A stretch of DNA of 20,008 bases from a virus. Positions 1-5,523 of this stretch are shown one piece after another. The stretch is from IMG/VR virus record IMGVR_UViG_3300026097_000136, positions 1 through 20,008 of that record; one strand, written 5' to 3'. Made by a program: the position numbers and the translations under genes. The notes under the pieces were generated by a model. That model did no database searches, was not told where the DNA came from, and saw only the letters and a program-made list of their open reading frames with translations. Position 1 is the stretch's first letter. The number at the start of each line of letters is the position of its first letter.

Positions 1-1
1 G

Positions 2-172
2 CATCAGTTATTACCCGGACGTGCGCCAGATTCGGTGTCGGTGTTGACCCTGAAACCAGAGGGGCAGAACCAGAATGAGATTGCTCTACGCGCTCGCATT
101 CGCTCCATGCGTGGCAATGGCAGACTTGGGTCAACTGAGCCTGCCTGCGCCCCCATCATGGCCAACAGGTAA
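2..172 (+). CDS. possible 3' end of an upstream late gene (partial)
   Basis: An open frame enters from the left edge and stops with TAA at 170-172. Its visible end has a protein-like composition (for example LTLKPEGQNQNEIALRARIR) and fairly GC-rich third positions. It would overlap the next gene by about 98 bases in another frame, as spanin-type pairs can do. A competing frame ends with TGA at 76-78 and makes a classical ATGA overlap with the ATG at 75. Only one of the two is likely to be the real upstream gene, and the sequence to decide is outside the window. No function can be given. Confidence 0.3.
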   Translation, partial: HQLLPGRAPDSVSVLTLKPEGQNQNEIALRARIRSMRGNGRLGSTEPACAPIMANR

Positions 173-500
173 CGACAAGGTTCGCAGTGCCGATGGTGTG
201 CAGTGCGAGACAAGCACGACACCACGCGACTGGTACATGGACATTGGTATTGTTGGTGGTCGAGGCAATGGCCTTGGGTCAAACTCCAACCCCACCATTG
301 TGGATGTCAACAGTACGTTCGTGAACAACAACTTTGAGCGAAACACAATGGCCGTCTATGCCCGTGTGGTTATAAATTTGGACAAGCCAAAGCCGCACAT
401 TGATTGCGGCCGTCTGTATCAACTAGAAATTGATCGCCTCAAGATGGAGATTGAGTATTTGCAAATGGGTCAGGGCGTGGCAGGTGGGGTAGTGGAGTAA
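75..500 (+). CDS. small secreted phage protein with C-terminal coiled coil
   Basis: This 141-residue protein begins with a short signal peptide (MRLLYALAFAPCVAMA, then DLG), with an AMA signal peptidase I site near residue 16. A purine-rich AGAGGGG lies about 10 bases before the ATG. After a proline-rich stretch (LPAPPSWP) comes a segment with RSADGVQCETS, then a Gly/Asn-rich middle, and a C-terminal helix DCGRLYQLEIDRLKMEIEYL with coiled-coil spacing. Two cysteines remain after cleavage and could pair in the periplasm. I do not recognise a named family. Its position at the end of the late operon would suit a lysis or envelope role, but this is only inference. There is no convincing lipobox. 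Confidence 0.75.
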   Translation: MRLLYALAFAPCVAMADLGQLSLPAPPSWPTGNDKVRSADGVQCETSTTPRDWYMDIGIVGGRGNGLGSNSNPTIVDVNSTFVNNNFERNTMAVYARVVINLDKPKPHIDCGRLYQLEIDRLKMEIEYLQMGQGVAGGVVE

Positions 501-569
501 GCGGGTTCCCATATAGCAGGGTTCCGACCAGCGCCATGCCCAATGGTTTTGGTCAGCAGCACACAACAA

Positions 570-601
570 GTCAGGGCGCTAACACCTGACACCCGCTTTT
601 T
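570..601 (+). terminator. possible terminator between convergent operons
   Basis: GTCAGG (570-575) and CCTGAC (585-590) form a 6-bp stem with a 9-base loop. ACCCGC and five T follow. The element sits in the about 100-base gap between the rightward gene ending at 500 and the leftward gene ending at 604, where a terminator is expected. The stem is short, so efficiency is uncertain. Confidence 0.35.
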
Positions 602-603
602 GT

Positions 604-1284
604 TCAGTAACCGTTTTTTGATTTTAGCTTGGCTTCAATGGCACGGGCAAAAGAGGCTTTTTGGAACTGCCCCACAAATTCCATACATAGATTTTCTACC
701 TCTTCATACGTCAGGCCTTGCCATTCTGGGTCAGAATGCATCAGCGGCTCACCGTCCTCAAAGTACACGTTGCGTAGCACCCAGCCGTTGTAGGTTTCAT
801 CGTCCACAATCTTGGCGCAAGCCTCACGTTCTTTAGCGGCGATGGTTCTGGCAAAACGTTTAAACAAATTCAGCACTGATGCCGACTCGACATTTAACCC
901 GGCTGAATCTGCGCCAGATTGATTGGCTAATTCTTTGATTTTGTCGTCTGTCAGTCCTTGCCATTCACGCTCAAGCGGTGCGGCATACAGCTTTGTGCCA
1001 GCGGGTGGCATCTTAGGGATTGATACGCCGAGCAACCCGTGCAACTCGAAAATTTCGCCGATAGGCTCCACAACATCTGTAGCGGAGTTTGGCGGCTCTG
1101 TTAACAGTCGTGTTAGCGCTCTGATTTGTGCGTCTACTGTAGCTCGCAAAGGCAAATACTGTTCTTCGGTCAGCGGGTGATATTCCCACTCCATACCGCG
1201 CCAAACACGATAACCTGATAGTTTGCGGCTAACGCTCTCAAGCGCCCACAAAACTTTTTGAATAGCAGTTTGTGATTCAGTCAT
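604..1284 (-). CDS. phage protein with two WQGLT-type repeats, unknown function
   Basis: About 226 residues. The ATG at 1290 has AGGAG only one base away, while the in-frame ATG at 1284 has AGGAG at a good 7-base spacing, so I chose 1284. An N-terminal helical part is followed by GTKLYAAP, a motif frequent in small phage proteins. Two copies of a module then begin with EWQGLT (about residues 107 and 187) and continue to FARTIAAK and FARAIEAK. The first copy contains AAKEREACAKI, also present in two neighbouring genes. It overlaps the gene before it by the ATGA arrangement. It is the last gene of the integrase transcript. The function is unknown; the repeats suggest growth by duplication. Confidence 0.75.
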   Translation of the reverse strand: MTESQTAIQKVLWALESVSRKLSGYRVWRGMEWEYHPLTEEQYLPLRATVDAQIRALTRLLTEPPNSATDVVEPIGEIFELHGLLGVSIPKMPPAGTKLYAAPLEREWQGLTDDKIKELANQSGADSAGLNVESASVLNLFKRFARTIAAKEREACAKIVDDETYNGWVLRNVYFEDGEPLMHSDPEWQGLTYEEVENLCMEFVGQFQKASFARAIEAKLKSKNGY

Positions 1285-1286
1285 TC

Positions 1287-1562
1287 TCATTCTCCTCTTG
1301 CTTTTGCGATTGCGGCACGGGCTGCGTCAACTGGTATATCCATCCGTTCGCAGGCGTCCGCCAATACCGTTAGCGCATTTAACAAATCCGGTGCGGCGGC
1401 GATTAGTCGGGCGTTGGCGTTTTCATGACCTGATCCAGTACGGGTTTCGGCTATTTGCATACCTCGACCTCGCTCGCCTACATCCATAGAAATTAACCAC
1501 TCTCCAGATCGGGCTGATAATTCCTTGCCATATTTCCACGGACCCGGTGTGTGCTTAGTCAT
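1287..1562 (-). CDS. HTPGPW-type phage protein
   Basis: This 91-residue protein starts MTKHTPGPW and has a C-terminal NARLIAAAPDLLNAL. These two signatures define a very common small family in phages of Proteobacteria whose function is not established. The middle (EWLISMD, QIAETRTG) is predicted beta-rich and the C-terminus is helical. AAGGGGA stands five bases before the start. The first codons overlap the stop of the upstream gene (AATGA), indicating translational coupling in a four-gene chain downstream of the integrase. Nothing catalytic is visible. Identification as a real gene is firm; a role cannot be given. Confidence 0.85.
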   Translation of the reverse strand: MTKHTPGPWKYGKELSARSGEWLISMDVGERGRGMQIAETRTGSGHENANARLIAAAPDLLNALTVLADACERMDIPVDAARAAIAKARGE

Positions 1563-1765
1563 TTCATTCCCCTTGCTCTAATAGCATTGGCGCCAAAAAC
1601 GCCGATTTGACCGCCGATCTGCTCGCAAATTTGAGCGCAAGCCTCGCGCTCCTTGGCGGCAATGGCTTGGGCGAACGCAATCAGCTCCATGTGTGTGACG
1701 ATCTGGACGCACACGGGTTTCTTGATTAAATGATCTGCCAGTAGCAGGATTTCATCGTCAGTCAT
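1559..1765 (-). CDS. small phage protein with AAKEREACAQI helix
   Basis: About 68 residues from the ATG at 1765 (MTDDEILLLADHLI). The earlier ATG at 1774 has GAGG only two bases away, so the later start looks better. The first half resembles the short TDDEI helix at the start of many phage early proteins. The second half, AFAQAIAAKEREACAQICEQI, repeats at protein and DNA level a segment of the gene at 604-1284 (815-855 against 1635-1675, about 32 of 41 bases equal). It overlaps the stop of the preceding gene by eight bases and the start of the next by a few. Function unknown; probably a helical accessory protein. Confidence 0.7.
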   Translation of the reverse strand: MTDDEILLLADHLIKKPVCVQIVTHMELIAFAQAIAAKEREACAQICEQIGGQIGVFGANAIRARGMK

Positions 1766-1967
1766 GAAGTCCATTCCTCATCAAATAAGCGCGAAACTCA
1801 GCGCCAGTTCCATCGAATCGCTCAGCCACTTGAGCACATTCCTCGCGCTGAATCGCCGCGACCATTTTTAGCAGTCGCTTTAACTGGTCACGATTGAAGG
1901 TATAAGTTTCACCTTCGATTTGCGCGCCAGTAAGGAGCGAGTAATCGTGAACCTTTTGGGGTGTCAT
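1758..1967 (-). CDS. small phage protein, diverged member of the same local family
   Basis: This 69-residue protein (MTPQKVHDYSLLTGAQIEGE...) has a C-terminal helix MVAAIQREECAQVAERFDG. This looks like a diverged version of the AAKEREACAQI segment in the two downstream genes. It lies 28 bases after the integrase stop, and its own ribosome binding site is poor, so it probably relies on readthrough translation or coupling. It is the first of the four small genes behind the integrase. No domain of known function is recognised. Coding status is supported by the packed arrangement and the shared motif. Confidence 0.65.
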   Translation of the reverse strand: MTPQKVHDYSLLTGAQIEGETYTFNRDQLKRLLKMVAAIQREECAQVAERFDGTGAEFRAYLMRNGLHD

Positions 1968-1995
1968 TTACGTGCCATTAAATGATTTATTGTTT

Positions 1996-3123
1996 TTACG
2001 ATTGGTAAAAGTTAGCTACCGCCTCGAAACATCGGCGCAATTGCGATGGAGTAGGGTGCAGGTAATGCACCAACGTCACGTCAGCACCGCCCGAGTGATT
2101 CAGCGCGGCCTTGATGACCGGGTATTGAACGTCCTGCTCACTGGCGGTGATGGCGAACATTTTGCGCAGGTCATGAGCGCCAAAAAATGGGACATCTTTA
2201 ATGACACGCAAGGCGTGGCGTGGGCCGTTTGAGCAGACAAACAATTTATGCTCTGGCTTGCGGTCTTTAAGGAAGGGCTTCAGGACGTCCACCAGCGCGT
2301 TGCACAGATAGACCTTGTGGTCGGTATGGGTCTTGGTAGCACGCAGCGTGGCACAACCCTCTAGCAGATCAATATCGCCCACCAGCAGACGGTCCACCTC
2401 ACCTAGACGGCAACCCGTGTAAAGCAAGAAAATGCCAAAGCACACCGTTGGTGTCTTTTCCATGGCCATTAGCTGACGCAGGATGATCTGCCCGTGCTTA
2501 GGTTCAAGCCGCGCACGTTTGGCACGTGGGGTTTCAAGCTGTACTGAGCGCGGGATTTCGAAAACCCCATCCATGTAAGACACCACGGTCTTTAAAAACT
2601 TGATGGCCTTGGTAGCGCGGATAGGAGTGCTAGCATCGCACATGTCGATATACATGGCGTTGATGTCGGCCGGGGTCATTGCCAATGGGTCTTTATCTAA
2701 ATGAGCATTCAAAGGACCATCGCGCAATTGCTCATAGAAACGAACAGTGGCCGGGCGCATGCGAACATTCTTTTTGAAATATGTCTCAATAAATTTCCGG
2801 ATGGTCGGGACGTTTGCTTGAGCTTCAGCTTCTTTTTTGGCCTGCTCAGCATCCAGTCTGGCCTGCTCAAAACGATCATGTCCTTGGCGCAGTTCTACAT
2901 ATACCTGCTGAGCCATGGCACGTGCGTCCTTGTAAGGCATGGACAGCGCGTCACCAAGGGCGTATTTGTAACGTTTGCCCGAGGCTTCAGTCTTTACAAA
3001 CCAACTGCGCTTGCCAGAACGGTATACGCGCAGGAAAAGACCGGGCGTTTGCGCGTCGGGCAAATACAGATCTTTGGTGGGGTTGGGCTGGGTTGTCTTG
3101 GCCACTGTGTCGTTCAGTCTCAT
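1996..3123 (-). CDS. int: tyrosine site-specific recombinase (phage integrase)
   Basis: This protein of about 375 residues integrates and, with an excisionase, excises the phage at the adjacent attachment site. An N-terminal DUF4102-like arm-binding domain (LYLPDAQTPGLFLRVYRSGK...YALGD) is followed by a core-binding domain and a C-terminal catalytic domain. Visible catalytic signatures are TGCRLGE (first Arg), TKTH (Lys region), HDLRK (His-x-x-Arg), LNHS (His) and VHYLH (Tyr nucleophile). The order and length fit P4-type prophage integrases. I chose ATG 3123 because GGAG lies 7 bases before it. The longer TTG start at 3150 would run into the arm-type repeats. The gene reads away from attP. 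It is probably driven by the promoter at 3194-3224, which overlaps a GTTAAC box. Confidence 0.95.
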   Translation of the reverse strand: MRLNDTVAKTTQPNPTKDLYLPDAQTPGLFLRVYRSGKRSWFVKTEASGKRYKYALGDALSMPYKDARAMAQQVYVELRQGHDRFEQARLDAEQAKKEAEAQANVPTIRKFIETYFKKNVRMRPATVRFYEQLRDGPLNAHLDKDPLAMTPADINAMYIDMCDASTPIRATKAIKFLKTVVSYMDGVFEIPRSVQLETPRAKRARLEPKHGQIILRQLMAMEKTPTVCFGIFLLYTGCRLGEVDRLLVGDIDLLEGCATLRATKTHTDHKVYLCNALVDVLKPFLKDRKPEHKLFVCSNGPRHALRVIKDVPFFGAHDLRKMFAITASEQDVQYPVIKAALNHSGGADVTLVHYLHPTPSQLRRCFEAVANFYQS

Positions 3124-3139
3124 CAATGCTCTCCGTCTC

Positions 3140-3159
3140 AAGGTTCGCAAAAGGTGCGC
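3140..3159 (+). repeat. arm-type integrase sites, left pair
   Basis: AAGGTTCGC (3140-3148) and AAGGTGCGC (3151-3159) are tandem copies with an 11-base repeat length, in the same orientation as the pair on the other side of the core. Tandem short direct repeats about one helical turn apart on both sides of a core are the usual form of integrase arm sites. They lie just upstream of the chosen integrase start. Confidence 0.6.
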
Positions 3160-3193
3160 AAATTTTGTTTCCGTGTTGCGACTTTCAAGACAG

Positions 3194-3224
3194 ATGTTAA
3201 CACTTTAAACGCTTTTCACGTCAA
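3194..3224 (-). promoter_or_regulatory. probable integrase promoter overlapped by a GTTAAC box
   Basis: On the minus strand TTGACG (3224-3219) matches the -35 consensus at five of six positions. A -10 may be TAACAT (3199-3194, spacing 19) or may lie at GTTAAC (3201-3196, spacing 17). TGTTAACA (3195-3202) is the same box found twice at the repressor operator, so a bound repressor would cover the -10. Promoter assignment is by eye only. Confidence 0.4.
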
Positions 3225-3283
3225 TTATTTTTGAAAATTTGTGCAAAGTGCTAAGTCATTGATTCTAGTGACAACACGAAGCA

Positions 3284-3330
3284 GAATCATAATCCGTAAG
3301 TCCGGGGTTCGAGTCCCTGATGCGCCACCA
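3284..3330 (+). other. attP: attachment-site core: 3' part of a tRNA with CAT anticodon
   Basis: Bases 3286-3292 form an anticodon loop with CAT at 3288-3290. A T arm follows (CGGGG / TTCGAGT / CCCTG, all five pairs formed, one of them G-U), then an acceptor strand ATGCGCC, discriminator A and CCA (3328-3330). No matching GGCGCAT 5' half or D arm lies upstream, and the fifth anticodon-stem position already shows an A-C mismatch, so it is not a working tRNA gene. Integrases commonly use the 3' end of tRNA genes, and the phage copy rebuilds the gene after insertion. The target is probably an elongator tRNA-Met or a tRNA-Ile2 gene. The left limit of identity cannot be fixed without the host sequence. 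Confidence 0.8.
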
Positions 3331-3355
3331 ATCTTTTCAATAACTTAGCGTACTT

Positions 3356-3375
3356 TTGTTAACGTGAGTTAACAA
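3356..3375. promoter_or_regulatory. two-box operator-like palindrome inside attP
   Basis: TTGTTAAC (3356-3363), spacer GTGA, GTTAACAA (3368-3375): a perfect 8-4-8 inverted repeat. The two GTTAAC boxes are 10 bp apart centre to centre, as at 7807-7824 beside the repressor gene. It lies between the core and the right arm repeats. Neither strand has a T tract directly after it, so it is not a typical terminator. A regulator or architectural protein site is more likely. Confidence 0.55.
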
Positions 3376-3386
3376 GAAAAAATCTC

Positions 3387-3406
3387 AAGGTGCGCTGAAG
3401 GTGCGT
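3387..3406 (+). repeat. arm-type integrase sites, right pair
   Basis: AAGGTGCGC (3387-3395) and AAGGTGCGT (3398-3406), again with an 11-base repeat length and in the same orientation as 3140-3159. They end exactly before the stop codon of the excisionase-like gene. Having both pairs around one core argues that the window shows attP and not a prophage end. Confidence 0.6.
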
Positions 3407-3598
3407 TTAGAATTCATCACGCATGTACTCTCGTATAGCGTCGGCTGAATACAACACTCGACCCTCTGGGGTCTTGAACCAGTGAACATATTTCTTGGCA
3501 CGGCCTGCCGCGACCCGATAACGCTGCTTGCGCAAAGTGGTCACAGAGATGCCAATAATCGTGGCCGCTTCGTGTTCGGTAAAAAATTTCTTATCCAT
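3407..3598 (-). CDS. excisionase-like helix-turn-helix protein
   Basis: A 63-residue basic protein. FFTEHEAATIIGISVTTLRK at residues 5-24 is a MerR/excisionase-type helix-turn-helix. It is followed by a wing-like segment (YVHWFKTPEGRVLYS) and a final helix (ADAIREYMRDEF). AGGAG lies five bases before ATG 3598, and the start overlaps the upstream gene by eight bases. The frame stays open further upstream, but that stretch is out of frame inside the preceding gene. As the last gene of the recombination operon, directly beside the attachment site, it is a good candidate for the recombination directionality factor that turns the integrase toward excision. A plain transcription factor remains possible. 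Confidence 0.75.
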   Translation of the reverse strand: MDKKFFTEHEAATIIGISVTTLRKQRYRVAAGRAKKYVHWFKTPEGRVLYSADAIREYMRDEF

Positions 3599-4076
3599 TT
3601 TTGCTCCTATAAACCTTGGCTTTTTCCATGCTGACGTAAGCGTTATTGCGCAGCACTTCACCGCCATTGACCGTGGCTTGCGTGACCGTGTTTCGGATGG
3701 CCATGTCCAAAACAAGTGATCCGTCAGGCTCGCTGAACTTCTCGACCAGCAATGTTTTGTCCGGCACCAGATACAGAAAACCCAGTAGGGGGACCTGAAA
3801 CCCGGTGGCAATCTGCCGCGCCTGCTCCAGCTTTTCCCACGTGAGTAACCACTGGCTCCAATACTCTTTCGTAAAAGTCTCCAAGGTGCATTGCCTGCAC
3901 TTGGTTTCAACGATGGCGTATATCTCACCATTGCGAGTCAGCGCAGCATCGACCCGCGCTGGTTTGTCTTTTGGGGTGTGGACGTAGTCAAGGCTTGGGA
4001 AATGTTCCTTGAAAATAGCAACTGCTTCCAGCTCTTGCGACACGGTTTTCTGACCTTTTGGCGTAAGTATGTCCAT
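3591..4076 (-). CDS. PD-(D/E)XK nuclease-like protein
   Basis: 161 residues. A segment RVDAALTRNG (Asp43) followed by EIYAIVETKC (Glu57-x-Lys59) has the spacing of the Asp...Glu-x-Lys active site of PD-(D/E)XK nucleases. The flanking strands and a following helix (FTKEYWSQWLLTWEKLEQAR) fit the fold core. It sits between a RuvC-like resolvase and the excisionase-like gene, so a DNA-processing job in recombination is likely. It begins seven bases after the resolvase stop with only a weak ribosome binding site, suggesting coupled translation. The fold assignment rests on one motif and context, so activity is inferred. Confidence 0.65.
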   Translation of the reverse strand: MDILTPKGQKTVSQELEAVAIFKEHFPSLDYVHTPKDKPARVDAALTRNGEIYAIVETKCRQCTLETFTKEYWSQWLLTWEKLEQARQIATGFQVPLLGFLYLVPDKTLLVEKFSEPDGSLVLDMAIRNTVTQATVNGGEVLRNNAYVSMEKAKVYRSKNG

Positions 4077-4083
4077 GTCTCAA

Positions 4084-4572
4084 TCACTTGTATTTGGTTT
4101 TCCAAAGCCACACGGCCATGGCCATGGCTTCAGCTTTGTCGTGATCTTTCTTGCGTGACAGGTCGGCATCGGGGAATTGCATTTGCATCTGACCGCGCAC
4201 GTATTCCTTGTCGCTTGTGAAACCCATAGAGCGCTTCCAGATGGCCGGGGCGACCAGTTGCATGGGCAAGCCAAGGGTTTGGATCACGCCCTCGGCAACA
4301 CCGCGTGAGTGACCCATTGAGTACGTGCTGGCCACGCCCTGACCGGGCATTGACGCAGTCTTTTCAATCACGCACTCGTAATACTCCTGCTGGTCCTTGG
4401 CCATAATGTCGCGCACCAAACGCGCAAGGCCTGCGCCGTCCACTGACCGACTGACCTTGGCATTTTTGACCGCTCGCAACACTGGCATTTCGTGAAGCGC
4501 CACCAACGTGCGGCCATCTTTGACCGCAGCAATGGCACCGCTGATTCCCGGATCTACAGATATAGCAATCAT
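4084..4572 (-). CDS. RuvC-like Holliday junction resolvase
   Basis: About 162 residues with an RNase H-like fold. MIAISVDPGISGAIA carries the first catalytic Asp. VIEK holds the Glu at the second position. KKDHDKAEAMAMAVW near the C-terminus supplies the final acidic cluster, as in RuvC and phage resolvases. It would cut four-way junctions made during recombination or replication before packaging. GGAG lies nine bases before ATG 4572, and this ATG overlaps the stop of the preceding gene (ATGA). An earlier in-frame ATG at 4605 lies inside that gene and is less likely. Family assignment is confident, specific substrate less so. Confidence 0.85.
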   Translation of the reverse strand: MIAISVDPGISGAIAAVKDGRTLVALHEMPVLRAVKNAKVSRSVDGAGLARLVRDIMAKDQQEYYECVIEKTASMPGQGVASTYSMGHSRGVAEGVIQTLGLPMQLVAPAIWKRSMGFTSDKEYVRGQMQMQFPDADLSRKKDHDKAEAMAMAVWLWKTKYK

Positions 4573-4982
4573 GGATGTCTTCTCCTTACGTAAGGAGAAA
4601 TCCACTTGGCTAGTCGCTTAATGTCGCCGCGCCATTTCCTGTCTTGCCCTTCTTTTCCACGATAAAAGGCTTTAAAACCGTTGTCTTCGATATTTGGTTC
4701 AAAATACCAGCCAGCCTTAATCAATGACTGATAAAAATAAAGGTAAGGGTAAGGAACAACGATAATTCGAATTTTGTTGTCATTTAATAATTGCGTGGAA
4801 AAAGTGCCTTGCCCAAATTTTTTGCGTAACAAAGTTCCGATCCGGCTTTGACAATACGCTCTAGTAAAATGATAAGTCGGGTGATCGGTAATGCTGCCAG
4901 AATTTATACGATCGACGATTTCTTTAGCCCAGTCGTTTAGATCAGCGTCAGGATCAGTGGAAATTTTTACATTTAGACTCAT
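4569..4982 (-). CDS. unknown AT-rich gene in the recombination operon
   Basis: 137 residues (MSLNVKISTDPDADLNDWAKEI...). I do not recognise a family. The protein is mixed alpha/beta, with a hydrophobic aromatic strand region IRIIVVPYPYLYFYQSL and a basic C-terminal end (KWRGDIKRLAKWISPYVRRRHP has nine Lys/Arg, plus one His), which could touch nucleic acid. The DNA is visibly richer in A and T than the genes on both sides, with many TTA/ATT codons, which suggests a separate origin. Both ends overlap neighbours by ATGA, so it is fully integrated in the operon. AAGG precedes the start by seven bases. No function is proposed. Confidence 0.75.
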   Translation of the reverse strand: MSLNVKISTDPDADLNDWAKEIVDRINSGSITDHPTYHFTRAYCQSRIGTLLRKKFGQGTFSTQLLNDNKIRIIVVPYPYLYFYQSLIKAGWYFEPNIEDNGFKAFYRGKEGQDRKWRGDIKRLAKWISPYVRRRHP

Positions 4983-5248
4983 GCGACCGCCTTCAAAAAG
5001 TTTGAATTCGCTGGGCGCAACATCAGAGTGTTAGCACCGTCAAACAATGCGTCGAGGTCGGCCTCAATCCACTCTGGGTCGCAGGTGTGGTTGTACATGC
5101 CGATAAACTCGCCCGGGGGGGGTGGCTGGTTTTCCCAAGCCCGGGTGACGCAGTTGTCGTTGGTTTTGTAAAGTGCGATGGATCGGCCATACTCATCGCA
5201 CAGGCGCAGCACCTTAAGTGCAATGGTTTCAGTTTTCATTAATGGCAT
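4979..5248 (-). CDS. small phage protein of unknown function
   Basis: 89 residues from ATG 5248, which has GAGG at six bases; an upstream TTG at 5260 is less likely. The sequence (ALKVLRLCDEYGRSIALYKTND...) contains a central PPPPGEF turn and an acidic segment EWIEADLDALFDG. Two cysteines and a His (HTC) are present but do not form a clear metal site. It lies eight bases after the SSB-like gene and overlaps the next gene by ATGA, so it is translated with the recombination proteins. I do not recognise the family. Confidence 0.7.
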   Translation of the reverse strand: MPLMKTETIALKVLRLCDEYGRSIALYKTNDNCVTRAWENQPPPPGEFIGMYNHTCDPEWIEADLDALFDGANTLMLRPANSNFLKAVA

Positions 5249-5256
5249 GACGCACC

Positions 5257-5523
5257 TCAAAACGGAATGTCACTTTCGATATCGGACATCGACTTAGCCG
5301 CAGGCTTTTCTTTCGGTGCGGGCTGGGGAGGTGCCTCGGCCAACTGAACCGCGCCCGACATAAACTTCATGCCCGATTTGGATTCTTTAAGCCACGCAGA
5401 CATCCAATACTTTTGCCCATTGATGGTGATACTTCCCTTGTACTCGGGGGCGCGGTCATTGCCTTTCTTGTCGTTTTTAAAAATCGCAAAGCGCAACTCG
5501 TCTGAATATTCTTTATCGCTCAC
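5257..5523 (-). CDS. SSB-like protein with an SDIPF tail
   Basis: 88 residues starting at GTG 5523, with AAGGAG seven bases upstream. Beta-strand segments (LRFAIFKND, YKGSITINGQKYWMSAWLKE, GMKFMSGAVQL) would suit a small OB-type fold. A Pro/Lys-rich linker leads to an acidic C-terminal tip ending ESDIPF. Bacterial single-strand binding proteins end in nearly the same way (DDIPF), and that tip recruits recombination and replication enzymes. Placement directly after the exonuclease and annealing protein genes supports ssDNA binding during phage recombination. The core sequence is not close to canonical SSB, so a DUF736-like small protein with a mimic tail is the alternative. Confidence 0.65.
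   Translation of the reverse strand: MSDKEYSDELRFAIFKNDKKGNDRAPEYKGSITINGQKYWMSAWLKESKSGMKFMSGAVQLAEAPPQPAPKEKPAAKSMSDIESDIPF

Noticed and set aside
4-282. A leftward 92-residue frame at the left edge
   Set aside because: It lies opposite the secreted-protein gene, which has a signal peptide and a start signal. The reverse translation is rich in Cys, Arg and His without any motif.
3281-3330. A functional tRNA gene with CAT anticodon
   Set aside because: Only the anticodon arm, T arm and 3' acceptor strand are present. No 5' acceptor strand or D arm lies upstream, and the anticodon stem has a mismatch. It is an attachment-site copy.
3356-3375. A terminator in the attachment region
   Set aside because: The perfect inverted repeat has no T tract immediately downstream on either strand and matches the operator boxes at 7807-7824, so regulation is the better explanation.
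3407-3931. A 174-residue frame covering the excisionase-like gene
   Set aside because: Its first 111 codons lie out of frame inside the PD-(D/E)XK-like gene, have an odd composition rich in Arg, Trp and Ser, and lack a start signal. The 63-residue start at 3598 has AGGAG.
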